Shown here: positions 9,501-16,434 of the stretch, one piece after another
Layout of the letters: the number at the start of each line of letters is the position of its first letter
How positions within the stretch are numbered: the stretch's first letter is position 1
From: GCA-2730975 sp964576585
Lineage (GTDB): Bacteria; Verrucomicrobiota; Verrucomicrobiia; Opitutales; Seribacteraceae
Length of the DNA stretch: 24,634 nt
Assembly: GCA_964576585.1 (NCBI GenBank)
Contig: CAZNWO010000039.1
Coordinates: forward strand, 1 to 24,634
Direction of reading: 5' to 3'
Position numbers and translations under genes: made by a program
The notes under the pieces: model-generated
The model's input: the letters and a program-made list of their open reading frames with translations, nothing else
What the model was told of the DNA's origin: nothing
Databases searched by the model: none

Positions 9501-9639
9501 TGCGGGTCAACTCCGGAAGGACTTGGACGGGCATGCGGAAAACCTCGAACATGCCCCAGGATCCAAAGGCGAATGCCGCAGCCAAAACGACTCGAGGGTT
9601 TTTGGCGCAATACCCAACCAAACCGGCTAGAAAGTTCAT
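6526..9639 (-). CDS. RND-family heavy-metal efflux transporter (CusA/CzcA-like)
   Basis: About 1037 residues, the normal size for this inner-membrane proton-driven pump. The ATG at 9639 is nine bases after the membrane-fusion-protein stop and gives the usual start (MNFLAGLVGYCAKNPRVV, first membrane helix). An upstream in-frame extension of 31 residues lacks family character. VDDAIVLVEN at residues 402-411 sits in TM4, at about the same position as the proton-relay Asp405 of CusA. Two large periplasmic loops are present, and the phrases TGRAENDEHV, GHRIDHMLSG and EAPIVVKIFG are typical of the heavy-metal (HME) branch. The last helices are IAGIAARNVIMLLSRYRS and LLSLVLTPAAF. VDDA is closer to drug-pump style, whereas HME pumps often have VDGA or VDAA. 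The metal is not determinable; His-rich neighbours favour Cu, Zn, Co or Ni. It is the third pump component of its operon. Confidence 0.92.
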   Translation of the reverse strand: MNFLAGLVGYCAKNPRVVLAAAFAFGSWGMFEVFRMPVQVLPELTRTTVTIMAEAAGMAPEEIETQVVLPIENAVRGTSGSQRVRTESIAGLGLVFVEFGWDDDPLLARQLVQERLRLVQEDMPTGVFLRMAPITSLLGEIMLVGITSDDMRRTPIDLRTLAERSLVRPLQALPGVAQALALGGGLAEYRIHAHPDRMLAHGINLGELTHAAANAQGNEVGGILENESSEWMLRAVGRSSALHEFENALIKKTDGRPVYIRDVAEVSIAAKPKRGDAMVGGKAAVIIGVQKQPDADVREVTRQVEESLGNLSLPSDVSTHLLFRQADFVDHAIANVTDALRDGSLLVAVVLFVFLLRFGTTLIALLSIPLSFLFTFVYFRFTGGSVNVMTLGGLAVAAGMVVDDAIVLVENVYRRLRENSVLANPLPVNSVIIKATGEVGGAIAQATIIIVATFVPLFGFDGMEGKLFGPLAEAAIVSMLASFVVAITIGPALCRLFAGKGKKYISSEPWTAAKSAYLTRKFLVRPALRWPIATCFLSGFLVLSAFCLFPTMGRSFLPAFNEGSAIVSVTAPAGTSLNASRDIGRLAESLVRMTPEVKSVGVRTGRAENDEHVMPVCVNELEVEFHDWGRSRDEVLSEIRFRLDEVPQVAVDMGKPIGHRIDHMLSGVEAPIVVKIFGDDLAELERLAREAAELLKQGQGLVDVRVESQAQVPQVRILPHFERLQLHGLQVADLNRIVRAGFAGEKAGEVLDNLLTRDVVVRFHPSIRDDLSSIGDIHFAAHGSPPVSLSSVATIRETLAPAVVSRENGRRRAIVSANVDGRDVSSATEDAEDLLRRELVLPEGYTVQIEGQSESRRKALQKMILMGVALLFVVVSALGLHFRNGKMVAQALLSVPAALSGGIVAAWWSGQDVSIATLVGLIAVAGIAARNVIMLLSRYRSLALDEGMSLGREMIIKGTSDRVPAILMTALTAGFAMLPLAFAEGAPGKEILQPMATVIIGGLLSSTLLSLVLTPAAFSLLATNKGEWGKAEDSVDS

Positions 9640-9647
9640 GATGCTAC

Positions 9648-10778
9648 TCAGGTATTTTTCGTTCTTCCCTTTAAACGCCAAAGCAAGAAAAAGTTGAGAA
9701 GCAGTGACAGGCATAAGCCTCCGCTTAGCCAATAGAGCATGTAGAGGCTAATCGACGAAGATGTTTTTGCAGGGGCATGGGAGCCGTGATGGTGTCCATG
9801 TCCCCCATGATCATGACCATGGGGGTGAGTGGGAGCTCCTCCCGTCGAACTCAAACCCAGTAGATGGGCGTTTTTAGAAACCACCAGATTTCCTGCGGCA
9901 AGCCCATCTAGAACCTCGACGCGATCAATTCCCCTTGCTCCAAGCTGTAACGATGCCCGACGATAAGTCAGTCCCATCTTGTCTCTTCTAATGTAAACGA
10001 AAGGCGAGAAGGATGTCCCAAGAACGGCTTCGACGGGAATTGTCAGTGAAGCGTTTGTTTCTGCAGTGACCACCTGAAGGTCCACTAACATTCCGGGTTT
10101 TAGGATTCCCTCTGAATTATCTATTTTGAACCATGCCGGAATGAAGCCATTGGCCTCATTTATCTTCACGCCAAGCCGTTTCAAGGTTCCGATGAAAGGC
10201 TTATCATCGTAGGCTCTGGAACGAATTTCGGCGATCGACCCAACCTTAAGTCTGCTAATGAATTTTTCAAAAACCCGAGCCTTTGCAAATATGCTTTCAA
10301 GGTTGGTCACTTCCACCAGAGTCTGCCCTGCTTCCACGCCTTGTCCCATCTTGGCGACAACTTGGGTGACAATACCCGTAATTGGAGCTCGCAAGGAAAG
10401 CTTTGGGCGAGGATTCCCTGGTTGCCGAGTTTCGATTTCAATCAGAATCTCATTCTGAGCCACGGATTGACCTTCCACAACTGCCAAGGCCGTCACCCTG
10501 CCGGAAACTTGTGAGGTGAGAACAAACTGTGTTTCGGGCTCAGGCTCAATGCTGCCGATCAAAGATAGTGTCTTGGGGATAACGGCCGGAGAAACGATAT
10601 CCGTCTCGAGATTCATCTGGTCCCGAAGTTCCGGAGAGATTCGCACTATGTCTTGGGACATGGCTGGTCTATTACATAAAAACAGGCATGAAAGCCCAAA
10701 TGTCAGTTTGCAATAGACCAGGATGTCCAGCTTTAGGAAATGAAGATTTTTCATGACTCTTGAATGTTTGATCCTCAT
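9648..10778 (-). CDS. Membrane-fusion protein of the efflux pump, with His-rich tail and C-terminal helix
   Basis: A 376-residue periplasmic adaptor. The start ATG at 10778 overlaps the outer-membrane-factor stop in ATGA, so translation is probably coupled; a second ATG at 10754 would give a more conventional signal peptide. A barrel-sandwich hybrid half-motif, SGRVTALAVVEGQSV (about 92-106), and its partner APITGIVTQVVAKMGQGV (131-148) flank an unusually short hairpin (ETRQPGNPRP), as in HlyD/CusB proteins. Beta-barrel and membrane-proximal domains follow (about 165-310). A His tract with nine His in 18 residues (about 317-334) then precedes a predicted membrane helix (about 344-367). The His tract and terminal helix are unusual: most adaptors are anchored at the N terminus. 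The His segment probably collects metal for the pump, which is inference. Confidence 0.88.
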   Translation of the reverse strand: MRIKHSRVMKNLHFLKLDILVYCKLTFGLSCLFLCNRPAMSQDIVRISPELRDQMNLETDIVSPAVIPKTLSLIGSIEPEPETQFVLTSQVSGRVTALAVVEGQSVAQNEILIEIETRQPGNPRPKLSLRAPITGIVTQVVAKMGQGVEAGQTLVEVTNLESIFAKARVFEKFISRLKVGSIAEIRSRAYDDKPFIGTLKRLGVKINEANGFIPAWFKIDNSEGILKPGMLVDLQVVTAETNASLTIPVEAVLGTSFSPFVYIRRDKMGLTYRRASLQLGARGIDRVEVLDGLAAGNLVVSKNAHLLGLSSTGGAPTHPHGHDHGGHGHHHGSHAPAKTSSSISLYMLYWLSGGLCLSLLLNFFLLWRLKGRTKNT

Positions 10779-11946
10779 TTGCCCAAGGCAGCTTCAAGAC
10801 GAATGGCCGCAAGGTGATATTCAAGCAGGAGGTCAAGAAATGTTCCTTGCAGGCGCAGGGCTTCCTCCCGCATCATCAAGACTTGCTGGAGGGAAACTTG
10901 ACCCAAGGAAAACGCTTCTAGTGCCTCGACCGCATTTTTTTCGGCCAATGGCGTAATCGTATCTTTAAAACGGCTAAGCCGGCGGAACAAGGAGACTTCT
11001 CTTTCAACGGCAGTTTTCAGTTCGAAGACTATGGATTGGGTAAGAGCTTCTCGGCGCATCGAAGAGGTTTTTGCCTCTGCTCGGGCAGCCTGCAATTCCG
11101 CCCTTCCGCGTCCCCACCAAGGCAAAATTACGGATAACGCAACACCATGAGATCTTTCACGCTGGAGTCCGTCGGGAGAATCTATTTCGCGAGCGTGCTC
11201 GACATAGGCCTGCAAGGCCCAATTCCCCCATCGTTTCGACTTTGTTGCGCGTAGCTTGGCTGCGGCCCGCTCTTCTTCATGAGAAGCCTTCATCAAGTCG
11301 GGACGTGTCGACTTCAAGTCCAACAAGTCATTGGGTGGGAGTATTCTTGCTTCCGGGAATTCCAAGGTTCCCTCGATAATAAGTTCAGCGGCTTGCTCGA
11401 GACGTAGCATCGCACGAGCGTTCCCTACTAGTTCATTGTAAGCTTGCTCATGAGCAAAGTGAGTCTCGTTGGCCTCGAGAGATTTTAGTTGAGTTTGTCC
11501 AGCATCAATTTTCGATGCTTCTCCCCGAGCAGCAGCTGTGGCTACGAAGCGTGCCAATTCGTTGGATAATTTTGTGGCCTTTTGTGAAAGTTCCAAACGC
11601 TGCCGAGCTGCAAGCAATCTATGAAAGAGCTGTTTCGCCTTCATCTTCGCGAGCCAATCGGCTTCTTGCTGCGAAGCAACTGCCAGAGCGGTTCCAGCAT
11701 TGGCAATCTCCCGAAGAGCTTTTTTCTGTTGGGGAAGCCGAAAAGGCTGGGACAAGCTTAGCCCCAAGGCACGCTCACCCTCGTCATTGCCGAAAGCATC
11801 GGTTCCATAGGACAAGGAGATTTCGGAATCGGGAATTGCAAGGTTTGCCTTTTGTCGGGCTTCTGCCACCTCCCGTCCAAGGCGAGTCTCAATGACTCTC
11901 GAATCTTTTGCCAAGGCACGCTCGACAAATTCTTCTAGGGTAAAGC
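10775..11946 (-). CDS. Outer-membrane factor (TolC/CusC-like), 5' partial at gap
   Basis: About 390 residues are readable, beginning FTLEEFVERALAKDSRV, which is the normal opening just after the signal peptide in TolC-family proteins, so only a short N-terminus is missing in the gap. The long heptad-like helices and the phrases LSLSQPFRLPQQKKALREI and DLLDLKSTRPDLMKA identify the outer-membrane-efflux family, and VALSVILPWWGRGRAELQAARAE marks the second repeat. The usual length of 400-430 residues fits. The product should be the trimeric outer-membrane exit duct of the pump. The frame stays open through the N run into the upstream His-rich fragment, but because the gap size is arbitrary I treat them as separate genes. 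The stop overlaps the adaptor start (ATGA, 10775-10778). Confidence 0.85.
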
Positions 11947-12046
11947 NNNNNNNNNNNNNNNNNNNNNNNNNNNNNNNNNNNNNNNNNNNNNNNNNNNNNN
12001 NNNNNNNNNNNNNNNNNNNNNNNNNNNNNNNNNNNNNNNNNNNNNN
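11947..12046. other. Scaffold gap (100 N)
   Basis: Exactly 100 N, a placeholder for an unknown length, lying between the outer-membrane factor and the His-rich secreted fragment. It hides the start of one gene and the end of the other. Confidence 0.97.
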
Positions 12047-12403
12047 CATGTAAGTGCCGGGAAGGGTTTCGAATGGGTGTTTGGACGAGTCCTTGAAATG
12101 GGGCGTCTGAGGGGAAAAGCCGTGAACGGTGAAGCCTATTAACCTTGGTCCAACCTTCTTCACCTTGATGCCTCCCGCAGTCTTTTTCGCGGGATCCTCA
12201 ATACTCAATCCGATATGGACGTGATCATCGTAATGACTGCACTCGGAAGAATTTGAAGGGCTTTCCTTGTGGTCATGACCCTCGCAATGTTCTTCGTGGG
12301 AATGGGCAAGTTCCAAGTGGAAGTGGCCGGCGCCTATGCACGCCTGCAGACCTCTCATGCCGCAGAGAGGAACTAACGCAGCCAAGAATAGACGAATAAA
12401 CAT
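12047..12403 (-). CDS. His-rich secreted protein at head of efflux operon, 3' partial at gap
   Basis: The ATG at 12403 is followed by a signal peptide (MFIRLFLAALVPLCG). The mature part is rich in His, Cys, Asp and Glu between residues about 27 and 64 (FHLELAHSHEEHCEGHDH, then CSHYDDHVHIGL), a clear cation-binding pattern. The 119 readable residues then continue with GGIKVKKVGPRLIGFTVHGF up to the gap. Small secreted proteins ending in a Cys/His-D-x-H pattern are common just upstream of RND metal-pump operons in Proteobacteria and PVC bacteria. I therefore infer a short periplasmic metal-binding accessory protein whose stop lies in the gap. The alternative, a single His-rich N-terminal extension of the outer-membrane factor, is possible because the frames match with 100 N, but that match has a one-in-three chance. 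Confidence 0.6.
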
Positions 12404-12410
12404 GTTGTTA

Positions 12411-12438
12411 AAAATAACTTGATTTACATGGGAGTCAA
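12411..12438 (-). promoter_or_regulatory. Possible sigma-70-like promoter of the efflux operon
   Basis: Read on the - strand, TTGACT (12438-12433, five of six to TTGACA) is followed after 16 bases by TATTTT (12416-12411, four of six to TATAAT). Transcription would then start at or within a few bases of the ATG at 12403, giving a leaderless or nearly leaderless mRNA. The -10 lies inside a GTTA-AAAA-TAAC dyad (12407-12418) that could be a repressor site. This is inspection only. Confidence 0.3.
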
Positions 12439-12511
12439 TGAACTAAGCATTCGACCGCAGAAGGGCACAAGGAGGTTGACCGAACCCCAATCAAGCTAAG
12501 AATGTGTGCCG

Positions 12512-13009
12512 ATGAAAAACTATCTCAACCTGATTCCACTTTTCCTTTACCTAGGCTTTGTCTCCTGCGGACATGACCATGATCACCACCATGGGCACGA
12601 ACACGGAGACAAGGAACACGGTTCCGGCGGTCACGCCCACCATGCGCCGCATGGAGGAACGCTTGTCCTGCTGGGAGATCATGGTACGGGGTTCCATTTG
12701 GAATTGCTCTTGGATGAAAACGGAACCTTGGAGGCCTATGTTCTGGACGGAGAGGCTGAAAACTTTGTTCGTATCAGCCAAGAGGAGTTTGAAATTGAAA
12801 CCAAAGGAGAGGAAGGCGCTGAAAAGACAATCTCCCTGGAGGCTGTTGCAGATCCCGCGACAGAAGAAACGGTCGGAGACACCTCCTTCTTCCGGGCGAA
12901 TGAACAAGTTGAGGGAATCACTTCCTTCGAGGGAAACTTGAAGTCTCTTTCCATTAAGGGAAAAAAATTTGAAAACGTTTCCTTTCGTTTTCCGGAAGGC
13001 AACGAATAG
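12512..13009 (+). CDS. His-rich metal-binding lipoprotein
   Basis: A 165-residue protein from the ATG at 12512; an in-frame GTG at 12506 adds two residues. The signal peptide ends in a lipobox-like FVSC with Cys19 as the lipid site. The next 30 residues hold twelve His (GHDHDHHHGHEHG, then HAHHAPHGG), an obvious cation chelator. The remainder (about 50-165) is a beta-rich domain opening with HGGTLVLLGDHGTGFHLELLLDE and then LEAYVLDGEAENFVRI. This HGG-x-L-x-x-L-G-D-H domain occurs in small PVC proteins beside RND metal pumps; no structure or biochemistry is known to me. It is divergently transcribed from the efflux operon across about 110 bases, so both may respond to the same signal. It probably buffers periplasmic Cu, Zn or Ni. 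Confidence 0.8.
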   Translation: MKNYLNLIPLFLYLGFVSCGHDHDHHHGHEHGDKEHGSGGHAHHAPHGGTLVLLGDHGTGFHLELLLDENGTLEAYVLDGEAENFVRISQEEFEIETKGEEGAEKTISLEAVADPATEETVGDTSFFRANEQVEGITSFEGNLKSLSIKGKKFENVSFRFPEGNE

Positions 13010-13078
13010 CTCGTTTCGCCCACCCTTCCTGCTTCCCAGTGGAGCCTTTAGTCTATTGGAAAATAGAATACTGAGAAG

Positions 13079-13510
13079 ATGTTGAGTGATATGACCATTC
13101 TTAAAAAGCGTGACAGGTTGGTCGATGAACTTATGCCATTCGAGGATCCCTTCGAACGTTTTGCTTACGTCATAGATAGGGCAAAGTCAGTTCCATCTCT
13201 CGAAAGCGAATACAAGATCGACGCGTTTCTGATCAAAGGCTGTATTTCGCAGCTTTGGGTTTTCCCACAATTCAAAGAAGGCAAATGCTACTACCATGCC
13301 GACTCTGATGCTGCGATCACCAAGGGAACTGCAAGCCTGCTTTGCGAACTTTACAGCGATGAGACGCCCGAGGACGTGATTGCCGTCGAACCCGATTTCC
13401 TGTCCGAGGTTGGGATTACGCAACACCTTTCGCCAAACCGCCGCAATGGATTGACGGGTGTTCGCCAAAAGATAAAGGCCTATGCAGAGCTTTGCCTAAG
13501 AAATGAATGA
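13079..13510 (+). CDS. sufE: SufE-family sulfur acceptor protein
   Basis: A 143-residue cytoplasmic protein, the normal SufE length, without a signal peptide. The core IKGCISQLWV places the persulfide-accepting Cys at residue 55, equivalent to Cys51 of E. coli SufE in a G-C-x-S-Q-x-W context. Family features continue with YYHADSDAAITKGTASLLCELYSDETPEDV and the C-terminal LSPNRRNGLTGVRQKIKAYA. SufE takes sulfur from the cysteine desulfurase SufS and stimulates it during Fe-S cluster assembly; neither sufS nor sufBCD is in the window, so the gene stands alone. ATG codons at 13079 and 13091 are both possible. GAGAAG touches the first, which leaves about twelve bases to the second, so the start is uncertain by four residues. 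It may also be the CsdE paralogue. Confidence 0.88.
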   Translation: MLSDMTILKKRDRLVDELMPFEDPFERFAYVIDRAKSVPSLESEYKIDAFLIKGCISQLWVFPQFKEGKCYYHADSDAAITKGTASLLCELYSDETPEDVIAVEPDFLSEVGITQHLSPNRRNGLTGVRQKIKAYAELCLRNE

Positions 13511-13575
13511 CGAATGAGGTGCAATCGAGATGAAAAGTGAATCAATGGCTTTGCCTGCATTAAAGAATGGATTAA

Positions 13576-13589
13576 GTCGGTCAACCGAC
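13576..13589. promoter_or_regulatory. Inverted repeat upstream of the SHD1 protein
   Basis: GTCGG and CCGAC are separated by TCAA (the repeat can also be read as GTCGGT-CA-ACCGAC) in the 158-base space between sufE and the SHD1 gene. It could be an operator or the stem of a weak terminator; there is no T-run after it. I see nothing else in this spacer. Confidence 0.25.
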
Positions 13590-13668
13590 AACTCAATCAA
13601 TGCCAACCAAACTGAATTCCCGTTAACAATAGTCCTTGCAGGTGATACCGGAAGAAGGGTATAAAAAA

Positions 13669-16302
13669 ATGAAAGAGATGAAGAAAATAATTTCAAAATA
13701 TCTGCTCTTCTTATTCTTCTTTGGTCTTACATCGCAAGCGTTGGACAAGAAAGGTTTCCATACTTGGACTGATGTCGGAGGAAAAAAGATTCAAGCCCAG
13801 TTCGTGAAGCTTGAGGGAGCAATCCTTACCATTCGTCTTCGAGGCCCCCAATACAACTTGAAAATGGCGGACTTGAATCAGGAGTCGCAAAACCTCTTCA
13901 GGTATCTGACTACGCCCGGGAATATAGCGGCGAGAACAAAAAGGGGAGATTTTCACGAATGGACCAATGTTCAGGGCAAGACCATACGGGCAAAGCTTGT
14001 GAAGGTCTTGGGAAACAATCTGACGATAGAGATGGCAGGTCAGGAATTCCCGCTCAAGCTTTCGGACTTGAGCGAAGACTCCAAGAGTCTCGCCCAAAAC
14101 CTTGCCGTCGACAAGCCCGCAGGCACTAAACCACCGCCGGCAAATCCACTGCCTTCAGGCATACACCGATGGACGAACAAGGCGGGGCGAAGAATCGAGG
14201 CCGAATTCGTAAAGCTTGCCGGCGACGTACTGACGATCAAGATGTCCGGCAAGGAGTTTGGATTACCCCTCGCAAGCCTGAGCGATCAATCGCAAGCCTT
14301 GGCGAGACAATTGTCTCAACCACCCGAAAAGCCAAAAGCCGATCCAAAAGCTGAAAAAGAAGATAAGGAGCGAATTGCCCATTATTTGCAAATGGGAGGT
14401 GCCGATAAAAAAGAGATCTCGGAAACAATGGAGGCGGCGAAGCAATACTTTGTGAATTTAGCCAAGAAAGATGAACAGGGATGGTTTTATCCTCCCCAGA
14501 GAACTCGCAAGGTAGTCGGTTATAAGGAAAAGGTGTACCGCTACAAAAACGTGTCCAAGACAGTTACGCGCGACATACCCATCTACGAATATCGAACTGA
14601 GCAGAAAGAAGTCTACAGGACACAGAAAGTCGGTACGGGATCGTCGGCAATTTCAGTTCGAAAAAAGGTGAAAGTAAATGTTCAAGTTCGGGGCAAGCAA
14701 ATTGGATCTAAAAAGCATACCCATACATATAACCAGCTCGTGAGGGACGAGAAGGGAAGTATTGAGAGAACTCATAAAATCCCCCAGTATGGGCCAGGCG
14801 GACCCGACATCTGGAAAGCCTATCAATGGGGCCATAATGCCTTGGCGGTCTATGCCTTGATTAAAGCGGGAGTGGAACCCACTGATGATCTGGTATTAAT
14901 CCCGCTGGAAAGTTTGCGTCGCATCTATCTTTCGTATGGCTTTCCCGACCAGACTTGGGATCTCGCATGGTCCGTTGCTGCCTTTGCGGAATCCGAGCAG
15001 GAGCATTTGCAGGAACTGGCCACAATGATGGCAAGTAAGCTAGCTAGTGGTTCCGTTCAAGAGAAACCGGGTTTGGGACTCTGGGGGCCCGTTTGCATAG
15101 ACATCCCGCTATTGGGGAAATCGATGGAAACCATGATCAGCGCGGGCTTGGATTTTGCGAAATTCAAGAAAAAGTTCGCCGAGAAAAAGGAAACCTTCGA
15201 TGAGAGAAAAATGAATGCGGCCGAGGAAACGATCAAGCAAGCCTTGGTCTTAAAGAAAAAGTTGACCATGATGGCTCGCGAGACGTCGGTCCCCCTCAGC
15301 AGGATGGCTCTCAAGGACATGGGGTTTTCCGATACGGCCGGACAGACCATCCACATAACGACCTTTCCCCAGTACGTCTGGAACCAGACTTCGGTCGATA
15401 TGGAGAGCACGATGGTGGCCCTTTACGGATTGTCGGTTGCAGTCGAGAAAAAGCTTCTGCCCGAAGAAACCTTGGCCCCGAGATCTGATTTTGGAAGGAG
15501 GGCAATTGCGAAGCCGAGAAAAGTCAGCCAGGTCATTATGACTGCCATTCAAGCTTTAGTCGCAAAACAAGAGCAAGACGGGGCTTTCGGCGAAGCGAAT
15601 ATTCACCAACCGGTAAATGCGTTCAACAAGCAGGACCTATTGAGAGGAATCCCCGCCGATCCAAAGACCTTCAAGCCGTTGGATTCTCCTACCACCATAG
15701 TAAGCACCGCTCAAGGATTTGCCTCTCTCAACAGCTTTGCAAAAATCGCCGGAACGGAAAACTTTAGGCGATTTGCCAAGAATCTGGATGCTGCCAGAAA
15801 GATTTTGGATCGAGACTTGCCCGAGGCACTCTTCAGCTCGTCACCCGACTTGGGTGAGTCCACATTTGCTCCCTTTGACTTGATTTTTTCCATAAGTGAC
15901 GCCGGACCTCAAAATCCAAATGCGCCAGTTGAGTTTGACTCAAGGTTGAGCCGATTCCTCGTGGAGCATCAAGAAAAGGACGGGACCTGGACCACCAAGC
16001 ACAAGCCCAAGCGAATGATAACCTCGAGCTTTAGGGAGAGATTCAAGTCGCTTCCTGAAGTTGCCGGGGCAAAGTTCGATTACTCCCAAGCCTTTGTTCC
16101 GCCGAAGAGCTATTTGGTTCACTATTACTCCTACACGCCCAAATTAGTCCCAACGGCGTACTCCCTCATAGCCCTGAGTCGAGCAATAAAAACTGCCCCG
16201 ATACCTGAGGACATTGGAGAGCAACCCGTAGCTACAAACTCGTCTGCTGGAGGAGAAAAGCCGGGAATTCAAGACAAGGGTGTCGAGAATTCGAACCAAT
16301 AA
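13669..16302 (+). CDS. Secreted triple-SHD1 and alpha/alpha-toroid protein
   Basis: About 877 residues from the ATG at 13669, preceded by a GAAGAAGGG-like ribosome site; an upstream in-frame TTG at 13636 is unlikely. A signal peptide (residues about 1-24) precedes three SHD1 (SLA1-homology) repeats at about 30-80, 95-146 and 166-215. Each opens H-x-W-T-(D/N) and contains a (Q/K)-x-(I/L)-x-A-x-(F/L)-V-K core. A Pro/Lys/Glu-rich linker follows, then an unusual Lys/Tyr/Arg/Val-rich stretch (about 274-374, VVGYKEKVYRYKNVSKTVTR). A helical toroid-like domain (about 380-850) carries AYQWGHNALAVYALIKAGVEP, QTWDLAWSVAAFAES, VAKQEQDGAFGE and LVEHQEKDGTWT, the terpene-cyclase-fold Q-x-x-D-G-x-(W/F) signature. 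SHD1 repeats are abundant in PVC proteins, where their role is unknown. No catalytic DxDD motif is visible, so a binding or scaffolding role is my inference. Confidence 0.78.
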   Translation: MKEMKKIISKYLLFLFFFGLTSQALDKKGFHTWTDVGGKKIQAQFVKLEGAILTIRLRGPQYNLKMADLNQESQNLFRYLTTPGNIAARTKRGDFHEWTNVQGKTIRAKLVKVLGNNLTIEMAGQEFPLKLSDLSEDSKSLAQNLAVDKPAGTKPPPANPLPSGIHRWTNKAGRRIEAEFVKLAGDVLTIKMSGKEFGLPLASLSDQSQALARQLSQPPEKPKADPKAEKEDKERIAHYLQMGGADKKEISETMEAAKQYFVNLAKKDEQGWFYPPQRTRKVVGYKEKVYRYKNVSKTVTRDIPIYEYRTEQKEVYRTQKVGTGSSAISVRKKVKVNVQVRGKQIGSKKHTHTYNQLVRDEKGSIERTHKIPQYGPGGPDIWKAYQWGHNALAVYALIKAGVEPTDDLVLIPLESLRRIYLSYGFPDQTWDLAWSVAAFAESEQEHLQELATMMASKLASGSVQEKPGLGLWGPVCIDIPLLGKSMETMISAGLDFAKFKKKFAEKKETFDERKMNAAEETIKQALVLKKKLTMMARETSVPLSRMALKDMGFSDTAGQTIHITTFPQYVWNQTSVDMESTMVALYGLSVAVEKKLLPEETLAPRSDFGRRAIAKPRKVSQVIMTAIQALVAKQEQDGAFGEANIHQPVNAFNKQDLLRGIPADPKTFKPLDSPTTIVSTAQGFASLNSFAKIAGTENFRRFAKNLDAARKILDRDLPEALFSSSPDLGESTFAPFDLIFSISDAGPQNPNAPVEFDSRLSRFLVEHQEKDGTWTTKHKPKRMITSSFRERFKSLPEVAGAKFDYSQAFVPPKSYLVHYYSYTPKLVPTAYSLIALSRAIKTAPIPEDIGEQPVATNSSAGGEKPGIQDKGVENSNQ
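13756..14313 (+). repeat. Three tandem SHD1-coding repeats
   Basis: Units at about 13756-13908, 13951-14106 and 14164-14313. Each begins H-(T/E/R)-W-T and ends S-L-x-x-x-L, with related protein sequence but diverged DNA, so the duplication is old. Confidence 0.75.
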
Positions 16303-16381
16303 ATACCTTGGTTAGATCTAGTAATTTGCAACTTGTCCATCTCTCTGAATGTGAGTGGAGGGCTAGATCTTCACCTAGTCC

Positions 16382-16417
16382 GTAAAAGCTAGAACTTGTT
16401 GAAATGTTGTAAAAGCT
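16382..16417 (+). repeat. Direct 9-mer repeat upstream of the GDSL hydrolase
   Basis: GTAAAAGCT occurs at 16382-16390 and 16409-16417, 27 bases start to start, in the 132-base spacer before the SGNH hydrolase. The same spacer also holds AGATCTAG (16314-16321) and its complement CTAGATCT (16363-16370). These are possible regulator sites without further support. Confidence 0.2.
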
Positions 16418-16434
16418 GTAGCCAAAACTGATCA

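Noticed and set aside
12469..12475. AAGGAGG, a perfect Shine-Dalgarno-like sequence
   Set aside because: It is 36 bases before the lipoprotein ATG, and the only close start is an adjacent TTG opening a seven-codon frame; probably chance.
12476..12502. Possible + strand promoter (TTGACC with a TAAGAA-like -10)
   Set aside because: Spacing of 15 and only three of six matches in the -10; too weak to report as a feature.
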